In this document: positions 10,568 to 17,341 of the stretch, in pieces
Layout: the number at the start of each line of letters is the position of its first letter
Position numbering within the stretch: the stretch's first letter is position 1
Virus record (IMG/VR): IMGVR_UViG_3300036652_000920
Span: 1 to 24,661 of that record
DNA: 24,661 bases
Source of the DNA: a virus
Reading direction: 5' to 3' (one strand)
Program-made: the position numbers and the translations under genes
Notes under the pieces: generated by a model
What the model saw: only the letters and a program-made list of their open reading frames with translations
Told to the model about the DNA's origin: nothing
The model's database searches: none

Positions 10568-12393
10568 CCCTTGCGGTACCTCTCTGTGACGAACCCCTCA
10601 CCGTCGAGGGGCAACCCTGTGGCCCACGTGGGCACCTGCGTCATGATGCGGGTGATCTCCTCGAGCTCGTCGCTCTCGACGATGACCTCGTCGTGGACGT
10701 GGCCCACGGTGCGGTAGCCCGCGTCCTCGAGCCGCACCAGGGCCTCCGCGAGAACGTCCCGGGCGATGGCCTGCGTCACGTTTTCTGCGAGCCTGCCTCC
10801 GTAGGTGCCGATGGTCGCCCCGCCACGCTTGGGGTCGTTGTAGACCCAGCTCTGCTTGAAGATCTTCTTCCCGGTCTTGGGGTCGGTCACGGAGTACCGG
10901 CGCCACTTGACGCCGTGGTAACAGATGGCCCGGCCCGACGGCAGCTCGATCTGCATGTCGGTGCCGGAGCGGTGGACCGTGATGTGCGGGCCCGCCTGCC
11001 CTCCACCGTCCACGGCGTCCTCGATCTTCCGCCACAGCCCCACGATGCGCGCGTTGGCCCGGCGCCACGCCGTCACTAGACCCAGCAGTGCCTCGTCGTC
11101 GCCCTCGGCGCCCATGGCCCGCAGGCTTCCCACGCTGCCGTTGTAGCCCAGCGCCAGCACGGCCACCTTGCCCTGGAACCGGGTGAGGGTGTTGCCCGGG
11201 GTGGACATACGCTCGGCCGTCTCGACGTAGATGTCTCGGCCGTCTCGGAAGGCCTGGAGCGCCCACTCCTCGCCCGCCATCCAGGCCAGCACGCGGGCCT
11301 CGATGGCTGCGTAGTCCACCACCGTGAACGGGCCCACGAACATCGAACGGACGAGCGCCTTCAGGGTGTGGGGGTCGGCCCCCAGGCCCATCTTGAGGTC
11401 CAGGATGGCGGCCTCGGGGTCGTCCACGGTGGCACGCGGCAGGTTCTGGGGCTGGACGCGCTGCCCGGTCCAACGGCCCGTGTGGGCCCCGAAGAACCGG
11501 AAGCCACCCCGGATCCTCGAGTCGGGCGACACCACCTCGAGCGCGGCGGTGAACTTGCCGCCCGCTGCCAGGGCCAGGTCCTGCCGCAGCTCGAGCACTT
11601 GCTTGTGGGTGGGGTCGGTGTCTGGGTCGTCCAGCTTGGCCTGGATGGTCTCGGCCCTCAGGTTGGGTAGGTCCAGCCCAGCCTCGGCAGCCCACGCCAT
11701 CACCTGAGGCTGGCTGGCCGGGTTCTCCACGCCCGTGAGGCGGGTGAACTCCTCCTTGTTGGCGACCTTGTTCTCCTCGACCGCGCGGGCCGCGAACTTG
11801 CACAGCTCCAGGTCGATGGCCATGCCCCGGTCGTTGATCCGCTGGTCGACCACCCACACGCGGCGCTCCGCGGTCGTGGGCCAGTCGCCCAGCTTGGCGT
11901 GCACGTCCATCATGGTCTCGACGTCCTGGACGCAGTAGCTCAGGAACTCCAGCCATTCGGCCGGGTGGGTCTCCGCTGTGTTCCACCCTCCGTCCCGATT
12001 GGGCACCGTGAACAGCTTGATGAGCCTGCTGCCGGCCGAGTCCTTCTCGGCCGCCTGGAGGGCTCTCGCGGCCCCGTCCAGGCTGGTCGGGTAGCCGTAC
12101 TCGGCGGCCAGCGCGGCGGTGTCCACCCACTGCTCCGGGTCCAGCAGGCGCCAGTCCAGCACGCCCAGGCAGACCCGCTCGAACTGTGCGTTGTGGGCCA
12201 CCTTGATCTCGGCGGGGTCCAGCAGCCCGGGGATGGCGAGGATCTCGTCGTGCCCCACGGCTACCTTCACCGGACCTCCGGTGGACCAGCCCGCCATCAG
12301 CACCTGGAAGTCGAGGTCCTCGGAGTACTTGTACGCGCCATGAGTTTTCAGGTCGGTCCGGCTGCGGGTCTCGATGTCAACCCAGATCGTCAC
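10564..12393 (-). CDS. Phage family A DNA polymerase (609 aa)
   Basis: The N-terminal 3'-5' exonuclease starts at once: TIWVDIETRSRTDLKTHGAYKYS (DxE, ExoI), AHNAQFERV (ExoII) and a YCVQDVETMMDV ExoIII-like segment. The polymerase part shows motif A VVDYAAIEARVLAWMAGEEW, motif B KVAVLALGYNGSVGSLRAMG and motif C GHVHDEVIVES with the catalytic HDE. There is no 5'-3' exonuclease domain, as in other phage PolA proteins. GTG 12393 shares its G with the TAG of the upstream gene; longer frames overlap that gene. It is the replicative polymerase of this phage and would have to accept hmdUTP or a thymidine analogue if the modification model is right. It has 'YNG' where many relatives have 'YGG/YQG'. 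Confidence 0.95.
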   Translation of the reverse strand: MTIWVDIETRSRTDLKTHGAYKYSEDLDFQVLMAGWSTGGPVKVAVGHDEILAIPGLLDPAEIKVAHNAQFERVCLGVLDWRLLDPEQWVDTAALAAEYGYPTSLDGAARALQAAEKDSAGSRLIKLFTVPNRDGGWNTAETHPAEWLEFLSYCVQDVETMMDVHAKLGDWPTTAERRVWVVDQRINDRGMAIDLELCKFAARAVEENKVANKEEFTRLTGVENPASQPQVMAWAAEAGLDLPNLRAETIQAKLDDPDTDPTHKQVLELRQDLALAAGGKFTAALEVVSPDSRIRGGFRFFGAHTGRWTGQRVQPQNLPRATVDDPEAAILDLKMGLGADPHTLKALVRSMFVGPFTVVDYAAIEARVLAWMAGEEWALQAFRDGRDIYVETAERMSTPGNTLTRFQGKVAVLALGYNGSVGSLRAMGAEGDDEALLGLVTAWRRANARIVGLWRKIEDAVDGGGQAGPHITVHRSGTDMQIELPSGRAICYHGVKWRRYSVTDPKTGKKIFKQSWVYNDPKRGGATIGTYGGRLAENVTQAIARDVLAEALVRLEDAGYRTVGHVHDEVIVESDELEEITRIMTQVPTWATGLPLDGEGFVTERYRKG

Positions 12394-12590
12394 TAGAACC
12401 CGTCCCAGTAGTCGCCCTCGTCGGGCCCGTCGATGGACAGGGGGTCCTGCGCACGCCGGGCCTGCTTCCGCTTGCGGTTGTCGGGCCCGAACCTCGCCGG
12501 GCGGTCGATCTTCTCTCCGCACAGCAGGCAGTGGCCTCGCACGTTCGACACGCCGTGGACGCCATACACTGACGCCGCGCAGAACGTCAT
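12393..12590 (-). CDS. Small zinc-knuckle hypothetical protein (65 aa)
   Basis: ATG 12590 overlaps the end of the dCMP deaminase (ATGA). The protein has CLLCGEKIDRPARFGPDNRKRKQARR: one CxxCG knuckle followed by a basic stretch, then an acidic tail ending DEGDYWDGF. One further cysteine near the N-terminus (FCAASVYG) could complete a site. Single-knuckle proteins like this often sit beside phage polymerases, but I do not recognise a named family. Confidence 0.6.
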   Translation of the reverse strand: MTFCAASVYGVHGVSNVRGHCLLCGEKIDRPARFGPDNRKRKQARRAQDPLSIDGPDEGDYWDGF

Positions 12591-12955
12591 GGGGCGATGA
12601 CCGTCCGGACGATGCCCGCCGTCAACGCGCGGCGGGCGCACGGTGCGCACGGCTGCCGGGTGACGTAGAGCGTGGCGCCCCGGGCCTGCAGACCCGCTCG
12701 CTGCAAGGCGTTGTCCTCGGCGTGCAGGCATAGCTCGTCGTCGGCCTGCGGGCTGCCGCTGGCGCAGCTACGACCCGCCCGTGGGCAGCCACCGTCGCCG
12801 CAGTTGGGTGCCCCGCGCGGGGTGTCGTTGAACCCAGTGGCAACCACGTCATGGTCGGGGCTCATCACGACTGCGCCCACCCGGTCCCGCGTGCAGCTGG
12901 ACCAGGTGGCGACGGCCCGCGCCAGAGCCACGGCCCGTCGGTCCCACTTCGTCAC
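12587..12955 (-). CDS. dCMP deaminase (122 aa)
   Basis: Zinc-dependent cytidine/deoxycytidylate deaminase: VGAVVMSPDHDVVATGFNDTPRG (26-48), catalytic H78-A-E80 in CLHAEDNAL and PCAPCAR at 102-108 (C103, C106). An additional cysteine-rich stretch, C52, C57, C64, may hold the second structural zinc seen in phage dCMP deaminases. It converts dCMP to dUMP, the substrate of the ThyA-like enzyme. At 122 aa it ends right after the final core strand (GIVRTVIAP), shorter than most (about 150-190 aa), so the C-terminal helix that often packs in the hexamer is absent. GTG 12955 overlaps the upstream stop. Confidence 0.9.
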   Translation of the reverse strand: MTKWDRRAVALARAVATWSSCTRDRVGAVVMSPDHDVVATGFNDTPRGAPNCGDGGCPRAGRSCASGSPQADDELCLHAEDNALQRAGLQARGATLYVTRQPCAPCARRALTAGIVRTVIAP

Positions 12956-13140
12956 CGCGTGACTTCCTTCAGCATGGGCGACATGTCGCCACCGTCGAGC
13001 CAGCGCAGGACGTCGGCCACGCCTCGGGCGTAGGCGCGGTTCATGGTGTTCTCCGACCGCTTCTCGGCGATGTCGGCCATGCGGCGCAGCCGCTTGCGGT
13101 CCTCGACCGTCATGAGCGGGCGCTTGGGTGCGGGGGCCAT
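12952..13140 (-). CDS. Small basic helical protein (62 aa)
   Basis: ATG 13140 (TGATG junction) to TGA 12952 (GTGA with dCMP deaminase). The sequence is nearly all helical and charged (VEDRKRLRRMADIAEKRSENTMNRAYARGVADVLRWLDGGD). No motif is recognised. It is coupled on both sides, so co-translated with the deaminase. Confidence 0.65.
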   Translation of the reverse strand: MAPAPKRPLMTVEDRKRLRRMADIAEKRSENTMNRAYARGVADVLRWLDGGDMSPMLKEVTR

Positions 13141-13436
13141 CAGTTCACGCCCAGGTGGTTCCGCAGGCAGGTCTCGAGCTCGTCCGTCGTGTGGTCGTCG
13201 ATGGTGACCGTGCAGTTGACGCAGGGGTTGTCGTCCACGACCTCCACGACGTAGCTGTGGCGGTAGGAGTCCGACGGGCCCGCCTCGTACAGCAGGGTCG
13301 TCGCGGTAGGGCTGAATCGGGCGCCCCGGACGGCCAACACGCGCCCATCGGCCAGGCGGATCCGGGGGGCCGGGAGACCCTGGCGTGCGTTGAAGCTCGC
13401 GAGGTGCCCCAGCTGGTTGGCCTGCATCTCGATCAT
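13140..13436 (-). CDS. Hypothetical protein (98 aa), first gene of the dCMP deaminase/polymerase unit
   Basis: ATG 13436 has GAGGAGA 6 nt upstream and lies 46-51 nt after the -10-like box of promoter copy 4. The protein has a beta-rich middle (PRIRLADGRVLAVRGARFSPTATTLLYEAG, HSYVVEVVDD) with CVNC near residue 76 and a helical end (TDELETCLRNHLG). Family unknown. As promoter-proximal gene it probably sets the start of the long unit that carries the polymerase and, downstream, the modification genes. Confidence 0.7.
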   Translation of the reverse strand: MIEMQANQLGHLASFNARQGLPAPRIRLADGRVLAVRGARFSPTATTLLYEAGPSDSYRHSYVVEVVDDNPCVNCTVTIDDHTTDELETCLRNHLGVN

Positions 13437-13487
13437 CGTGTTCTCCTCGGCGATTGGCGGGCCCCTGTGGCCCACGGGTGGAGCGTA
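13437..13487 (-). promoter_or_regulatory. Promoter/leader cassette, copy 4
   Basis: Minus strand: TGGGG-TACGCT (13487-13482), CCACCCGTG, then leader hairpin GGGCC-ACAGG-GGCCC (core 13471-13461), then GAGGAGA before ATG 13436. It is the likely start of the long leftward polymerase/modification transcript. It is part of a 77-bp sequence repeated exactly at 20293-20369. Confidence 0.65.
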
Positions 13488-13530
13488 CCCCACCCGGGGG
13501 TAGTTGCGCTACCCCCGGGTGGGTGGAACT
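13454..13530. repeat. 77-bp exact direct repeat, copy A
   Basis: Identical over 77 bases to 20293-20369, in the same orientation. It contains the terminator hairpin, the -10-like box and the leader mini-hairpin. Flanking bases differ immediately on both sides. Confidence 0.9.
13489..13523 (-). terminator. 15-bp hairpin with CGCAA loop after the ssDNA-binding gene
   Basis: Arms 13489-13503 and 13509-13523 pair perfectly around the loop CGCAA (minus strand). It begins 10 nt after the stop of the DUF2815 gene and directly precedes the -10-like box of the next unit. No U-tract. An operator role is an alternative because the arms also form a palindrome on DNA. Confidence 0.6.
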
Positions 13531-13532
13531 TG

Positions 13533-14081
13533 CTAGATCAGCGCTGCTTCCGCGTCCGCGAAGTCGTCCTCGGCGCGGGTACGGCCACCCAGGGCCGGAC
13601 CGTCATCCAGGAACTGCACGTTGTTGAGCCCGAACGAGATCCCCCGGTTGCCGCTGTTGCTGTAGGGGAAGGCGTTCATGCTCACCCGGGCGTAGCAGCC
13701 CGAGTAGACCTGCGTCGGATCGATGACGGCGTTCAGGCTCGCGTCGACGACGCCGGGGCGGGTCTTGGACGAGAGGGCCATGTAGTAGTGGCCCGCGTAC
13801 TCCGGGTTGCGCTCCAGATCGGCCTCCTCGTCCCCGTCGTGCAGGGTCGTCTTGAGGGCGGTCGGGATCTTCCCACCGAACACCTTGGTCTTGCCGGCCT
13901 CCGCCGCTGCGGCCTGGGCCTTGCGGATCTTGTCCATGGTGGTGGTGTCGGACTTCGGGATCAGGATGGTGGTGCTGTACTTCGCCTCCTGGTCCGGGTT
14001 GTTCGAGTAGGGCTCGAACAGGTGGACGTAGGACAGGCGGACCTTGCCGGTCACGACCTTGGTGGGGGACTGCTCAGGCAC
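13533..14081 (-). CDS. DUF2815/Enc34-type single-stranded DNA-binding protein (182 aa)
   Basis: Matches the DUF2815 family: TGKVRLSYVHLFEPYS near the N-terminus, YSTTILIPKSDTTTMDKIRKA (~35-55), LKTTLHDGDEEAD, EYAGHYYMALSSKTRPGVVD and the strongly conserved QVYSGCYARVSMNAFPYSNSGNRGISFGLNNVQFLDDG (~123-160), with an acidic tail. Enc34-like proteins of this family bind ssDNA with an OB-type fold during phage replication. GTG 14081 has AAGGAGA upstream. It pairs with DUF2800, PolA, SNF2 and VRR-NUC genes in a replication module seen in many phages and prophages. Confidence 0.88.
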   Translation of the reverse strand: MPEQSPTKVVTGKVRLSYVHLFEPYSNNPDQEAKYSTTILIPKSDTTTMDKIRKAQAAAAEAGKTKVFGGKIPTALKTTLHDGDEEADLERNPEYAGHYYMALSSKTRPGVVDASLNAVIDPTQVYSGCYARVSMNAFPYSNSGNRGISFGLNNVQFLDDGPALGGRTRAEDDFADAEAALI

Positions 14082-14097
14082 TTCGGTTCTCCTTGAT

Positions 14098-14457
14098 TTA
14101 CGGTGTTACGGCAGGGACGAGCCAGTCAGTCCAGTCGCGCACCTCCCAGCCTAGAGCCTCGGCGACGTGACGCTCCAGCTGGGCTCCCCGGCTGGCTTCC
14201 CATCCGGGGAGCATGGCCAGCCCATCGGCCATGTGGAGCATCGAGATCAGGTCCGCGCGGAGGTAGTCCTCCCACGGAAGCAGTTCCTCGCTCGGGTGGC
14301 AGGGCCCCTTGCAGGAATGCGCGGTGATGATGGTGCACACCCTGTGCGGGTTCAGCACCGTGTGCCCCACGGAACTGAGCGCTGCTTCTGCCGCCGTGAA
14401 GAGCGGCTTGTTCAGGTCGGGGTACCCGGTGATGGGGCCGCTGATGTACAGCCTCAC
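14098..14457 (-). CDS. DUF4406 nucleoside deoxyribosyltransferase-like protein (119 aa)
   Basis: The start LYISGPITGYPDLNKPLFTAAEAALSSVGHTVLNP is typical of DUF4406, related to nucleoside 2-deoxyribosyltransferases: the GPI(T) turn and the NP motif near residues 7-37. DYLRADLISMLHMADGLAMLPGWEASRGAQLERHVAEALG (~75-110) is the second half with the GWE.S.G..LE signature. GTG 14457 overlaps the upstream stop. Likely acts on nucleotides or their N-glycosidic bond; a link to base modification or salvage is possible. A CHPS/CKGPC pair in the middle is unusual. Confidence 0.85.
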   Translation of the reverse strand: MRLYISGPITGYPDLNKPLFTAAEAALSSVGHTVLNPHRVCTIITAHSCKGPCHPSEELLPWEDYLRADLISMLHMADGLAMLPGWEASRGAQLERHVAEALGWEVRDWTDWLVPAVTP

Positions 14458-14750
14458 GTGAAATCCTGCTGGGCGTGCCGGACTGCCGGGGCGTCCGGAG
14501 CCCACAAAGACCTGGCGCCCGGCTCCGGCGTAACCGGCTCGTCGTCCACGTAGTCGGCGAACAGCCCACCGACACGAACGATGAGTTTCCTCATCTCGGC
14601 GTAGCTGGCGCTCAGCTCGCCGTGCCGGGTCTTGGACTCCCGCAGCATGGCCCGCAACTGGGGCGTACTGCGACGGGCGATCTTCTCCATGATGCCATTC
14701 AGCTCGGTGGCAACGATGGCGATCTCGAGGACGTTCCGTTCCATTGCCAT
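14454..14750 (-). CDS. Helical hypothetical protein (98 aa)
   Basis: ATG 14750 overlaps the TAA of the DUF2800 gene (TAATG) and the end overlaps the DUF4406 start (GTGA). Mostly helical (VLEIAIVATELNGIMEKIARRSTPQLRAML, SYAEMRKLIVRVGGLFADYVDD), with a Pro/Ala-rich tail; coiled coil is plausible. No family recognised. Position suggests a role in the replication/recombination module. Confidence 0.7.
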   Translation of the reverse strand: MAMERNVLEIAIVATELNGIMEKIARRSTPQLRAMLRESKTRHGELSASYAEMRKLIVRVGGLFADYVDDEPVTPEPGARSLWAPDAPAVRHAQQDFT

Positions 14751-15904
14751 TACAGCGTCTCCTTCTGGAACTCTTCAGCCGCTCTGGCTGATGGGTTGAT
14801 AGCGGCCCTACGATCGCTCTCCGGCACCAGAGACGGGCTGCCGGGGCCCCTGGTAATGAAGGGGCCCACGGCCACATCGAAGTCGCCCCCGAGGAGCTTC
14901 TCCAGGTCGCCGATACCCCGCATCTTCCGGGTGCTGACTTCGTCCTTGTCGTAGCCGATGGAGGTCAGCGCCTCCAGGGCACCCTCCGGGTCGGTGATGG
15001 ACCGGCGACCGCCCGACATCACCACCTTGAACCCCGGGATGGTCTTGCCCTTGGAGTAGACGAGGTCCAGGCAGTAGTCCTTCACCGCCGCGCACCACTT
15101 CTCGATCGCAGGGATGCGCTCCAGCGAATCGGCCAGCTCGACCTCGTCCAGGAGCTCGGCCGGAGCGAAGTCGCCCTGCACCGAGTACTCCATCTGAGCC
15201 CGGCACTGGCCGGACACAGGACACCAGCGGCAGGCCTCGTCGCTGGGCCCGAACGGCGCGTCGGGCCCCAGGGCAAGCTCGGCCGTGGGGATGATGCTGT
15301 CGCGCCACCCCCGCAGCTCGTTGGCCGTCAGCTCCTCGGTGCTGACGTGGCCCAGCCGAGGCTGGAAGATGTGCAGACGCACCACCTGTGCCTCGCCCAG
15401 AAGGTCGCCATAGGCCTCGAGCGCGCCCACCCCGTACAGCCGGATCTGCGGGTTGCCCTGTGCCTCCACCTTCACGCCCAGGCCGTACTTGAAGTCGCAG
15501 ACCTCCACGACATTGGGCGAGACGATGACGGCGTCACTGGTGCCCCAGCAGTCGGGCACACCGGTGGGCAGTCGCTGCTCGAGCAGCAGCTGGCCGAGCG
15601 GGTTGTCCTGCAGCCGGAGACGCAGGAACCGGACGTAGTCGTCAGCGTAGACGAGCATCTCCTCCTCGGCCTCGGGCAGGATGTCGAACTCCTGCCTCCA
15701 GGCCGGGGCCCAGGAGAGGTCTTCCGACTCGCCCAGCAGGCGCACCCGGGCCATGTGCTCCGCCAGGGCGTGGGCCGCCGTGCCCTCCCGTGCATACACG
15801 CTGTCCGGCTGGTCGGGCACCGTCTCCGCCATGCGGATGCTCGCCGGGCACCGCAACCACCGTTCCGCTGCACTCGGGCTCAACGTAGCGTGCAGCCCGC
15901 TCAC
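14750..15904 (-). CDS. DUF2800 Cas4/RecB-like nuclease (384 aa)
   Basis: DUF2800 hallmarks: LSPSAAERWLRCPASIRMAE (residues ~8-27), REGTAAHALAEHMAR (~39-53), GTSDAVIVSPNVVEVCDFKYGLGVKV (the D...D-x-K PD-(D/E)XK core, ~120-146), then PQIRLYGVGALEAYG, and DEACRWCPVSGQCRAQ, a C-terminal cysteine cluster with the early C19. These cysteines likely hold an Fe-S cluster as in Cas4/AddB. It probably processes dsDNA ends for recombination-dependent replication. GTG 15904 overlaps the stop of the upstream gene (GTGA). Confidence 0.9.
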   Translation of the reverse strand: MSGLHATLSPSAAERWLRCPASIRMAETVPDQPDSVYAREGTAAHALAEHMARVRLLGESEDLSWAPAWRQEFDILPEAEEEMLVYADDYVRFLRLRLQDNPLGQLLLEQRLPTGVPDCWGTSDAVIVSPNVVEVCDFKYGLGVKVEAQGNPQIRLYGVGALEAYGDLLGEAQVVRLHIFQPRLGHVSTEELTANELRGWRDSIIPTAELALGPDAPFGPSDEACRWCPVSGQCRAQMEYSVQGDFAPAELLDEVELADSLERIPAIEKWCAAVKDYCLDLVYSKGKTIPGFKVVMSGGRRSITDPEGALEALTSIGYDKDEVSTRKMRGIGDLEKLLGGDFDVAVGPFITRGPGSPSLVPESDRRAAINPSARAAEEFQKETL

Positions 15905-16308
15905 GCCAGGGCCGCGAGGAACGCTCCGATGTTCTCCGGGGCGACCTCGGAGACGCGCTTGGAGCCCACGGTGGCCAGCGCGGCCTTGACCTTGGCTGCC
16001 TCACCGCTGGAGACCAGCTGGGTAGCGGCAGCGACGGCGTCGGCCATGGTGGGGGCATCTTCCGCCGGGGCGGGCTCGGGCTCCGCCGGGGCGGGCTTCT
16101 TCACCGGCGTGCCGTTGATCGGCTTCTTCGGCTCCTCGACGGTGACCTCGAGCTTGCCGCCCTCGGCTCGTGCAGCGGCCTGTGCCTCGGCGAGCGTCCC
16201 GTCGGCAGCAACGACAGCCTCGACGGAGGGCCACGCTCCCTCGGCCAGAACGGCCAAGACCTTGTGGTCGAGCGGGGACAGATTGCTGGTGTCAATTTCG
16301 ATCTTCAC
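15901..16308 (-). CDS. Hypothetical Ala/Pro-rich protein upstream of the nuclease (135 aa)
   Basis: An N-terminal domain (MKIEIDTSNLSPLDHKVLAVLAEG... ) and a C-terminal helical domain (TMADAVAAATQLVSSGEAAKVKAALATVGSKRVSEVAPENIGAFLAALA) are joined by a Lys/Pro/Glu-rich linker (EEPKKPINGTPVKKPAPAEPEPAPAE). The C-terminal pattern resembles small phage proteins encoded next to DUF2800/DUF2815 genes. GTG 16308 has AAGGAGACACC upstream and follows a TACGTT box at 16346-16341, so it heads the nuclease/SSB unit. Role unknown; an adaptor for replication proteins would fit the linker design. Confidence 0.75.
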   Translation of the reverse strand: MKIEIDTSNLSPLDHKVLAVLAEGAWPSVEAVVAADGTLAEAQAAARAEGGKLEVTVEEPKKPINGTPVKKPAPAEPEPAPAEDAPTMADAVAAATQLVSSGEAAKVKAALATVGSKRVSEVAPENIGAFLAALA

Positions 16309-16340
16309 GGTGTCTCCTTGTGTACGGTTGTCCGACGTTG

Positions 16341-16350
16341 AACGTACCTC
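16341..16350 (-). promoter_or_regulatory. -10-like box TGAGG-TACGTT (variant cassette, copy 5)
   Basis: Minus strand TACGTT (16346-16341) preceded by TGAGG lies 33-38 nt before the GTG at 16308. The leader lacks the GCCACAGGGGC hairpin but contains ACGTT-G-AACGT, an 11-base palindrome overlapping the box (16335-16345), which could be an operator. Confidence 0.45.
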
Positions 16351-16356
16351 ATCCAG

Positions 16357-16370
16357 CTAGCGAAGGCTAG
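16357..16370 (-). terminator. Short hairpin over the stop codon of the upstream gene
   Basis: Five-base-pair stem CTAGC/GCTAG closed by a CTTC tetraloop; the TAG stop (16369-16367) lies within the first arm. It is short and has no U-tract, so it is at best a weak terminator. Confidence 0.3.
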
Positions 16371-17020
16371 GGAAGTTCCCAGAAGCCCTCCTCCCCCGGC
16401 TCCGGCAGCATCGACTTGACGGGGGCGAACCCCAGCAGGCCCGCACGGGTACCGAAGAACGGCACCTCTGGGTACACAACCCGGAGACGATCGGCCAGCT
16501 TGCGGTCGGGCGACGACTTGGGCCCCTCGCCCGTGCCTGCCGGGCTCTGCAGCGCGACGATCTCGGCCTTCTCGCTTCGGAACCCCTGCGTGCCCAGCAA
16601 CGTCCGGCCTGTGGCCTTCACCACGCCCATGATGAACGGGCCCTGGCCCCGGCCCGTCAGCTGGAGCTCGATGTGGTCCGGCTCGGTGTAGGCGTAGAAC
16701 CCACAGGTGCACTTCTCGTCGGGTGACTCGTGCGCCTCGGTGCCGATGCCGAACACGGCGTGGCACTTGGCCACGTTGACGCCGGGGCGCCAGGGCTTGG
16801 CCGTCTCGACGTGGCGGGCCCGCAGTCGGCCGTACTTGTCCACCTTCCAGACGCGCAGGCCGTACACCTCGCCGAGGGCCAGGTCGAACGGGAGACCGGT
16901 GAACTCCGGGCCCGGCTTGTCCGGGCCGTACGAGAGGCTGATGCCGCCGGGGCCCGAGATGACACCGCCCTGGGTGTAGCCGAGTATCTGCTGGATCTGC
17001 CGGGAGTACGGGCTAGACAC
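16367..17020 (-). CDS. Phage hypothetical protein with CxCGFYA motif (217 aa)
   Basis: GTG 17020 has AAGGAG 7 nt upstream. After a short N-terminus the protein is beta-rich: EFTGLPFDLALGEVYGLRVWKVDKYGRLRA, then W...VNVAKCHA, DEKCTCGFYAYTEPD (CxCGFYAY) and a region that looks like a phage sheet-rich domain (GPFIMGVVKATGRTLLGTQGFRSEKAEIVAL). I recall the CxCGfYA segment from actinobacterial and phage hypotheticals but know no function. It lies between the SNF2/Acb2-like genes and the nuclease unit. Confidence 0.72.
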   Translation of the reverse strand: MSSPYSRQIQQILGYTQGGVISGPGGISLSYGPDKPGPEFTGLPFDLALGEVYGLRVWKVDKYGRLRARHVETAKPWRPGVNVAKCHAVFGIGTEAHESPDEKCTCGFYAYTEPDHIELQLTGRGQGPFIMGVVKATGRTLLGTQGFRSEKAEIVALQSPAGTGEGPKSSPDRKLADRLRVVYPEVPFFGTRAGLLGFAPVKSMLPEPGEEGFWELP

Positions 17021-17120
17021 GGGCGGGCTCCTTGACGGGTGCGGCGGGCTCGGTGACGGGCACCGACTCGGGCATGGGCTCCAGGTCGATGCGGCGGCGA
17101 ACGGGTCCGATGTCTCCCAT
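17013..17120 (-). CDS. Tiny Pro-rich conserved protein (35 aa)
   Basis: ATG 17120 overlaps the stop of the Acb2-like gene (TAATG) and ends after overlapping the next GTG. It begins MGDIGPVRRRIDLEPMPESV and continues as a Pro/Glu/Ala tail. Short proteins with the same beginning (MG.IGPVRR..E.EP) occur in this position in other actinophages as far as I recall. Below usual gene-finder length. Function unknown; it may be an intrinsically disordered peptide that binds a partner. Confidence 0.7.
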   Translation of the reverse strand: MGDIGPVRRRIDLEPMPESVPVTEPAAPVKEPARV

Positions 17121-17341
17121 TACTCCTTCTCTCTTGCGTCGGCGATGGACTGGCGAACGAAGCAGTCCTTGGCCTCCAGCAGCTTACGCAGCCCCGCCGA
17201 CAACTCGGGGCCGTCCTGGAGGGCATTGGTCATCTGGTGGGCCAGGTCGTGGATGGGCTTGCTGAATTCCTGCGAGCTCGGGGGCAGATGGTCGTACTCG
17301 AACCACCACAGCAGCTGGGTGGTCGCCGGGTGTCTGCTCAA
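17120..17341 (-). CDS. Probable Acb2/Tad1-hairpin protein, cyclic-nucleotide sponge candidate (73 aa)
   Basis: All-helical small protein: HPATTQLLWWFEYDHLPPSSQ, then EFSKPIHDLAHQMTNALQDG and PELSAGLRKLLEAKDCFVRQSI. The second half, a helix-turn-helix hairpin with PEL..GLRKLLEAKD..VR, matches in pattern the Acb2/Tad1 hairpin domain (PE-R-..A...L.EA). Known Acb2 proteins sequester CBASS cyclic di-/trinucleotides, and Tad1 sequesters Thoeris signals, so it could be a counter-defence sponge. Similar ~75-90-aa proteins are common in actinophages. ATG 17341 overlaps the end of the SNF2 gene. Binding residues cannot be verified without structure or alignment; a plain helical hypothetical is the alternative. 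Confidence 0.6.
   Translation of the reverse strand: MSRHPATTQLLWWFEYDHLPPSSQEFSKPIHDLAHQMTNALQDGPELSAGLRKLLEAKDCFVRQSIADAREKE

Noticed and set aside
10598-12130. 510-codon frame overlapping the polymerase on the same strand
   Set aside because: Arg/Gly/Pro-rich out-of-frame translation of the polymerase gene.
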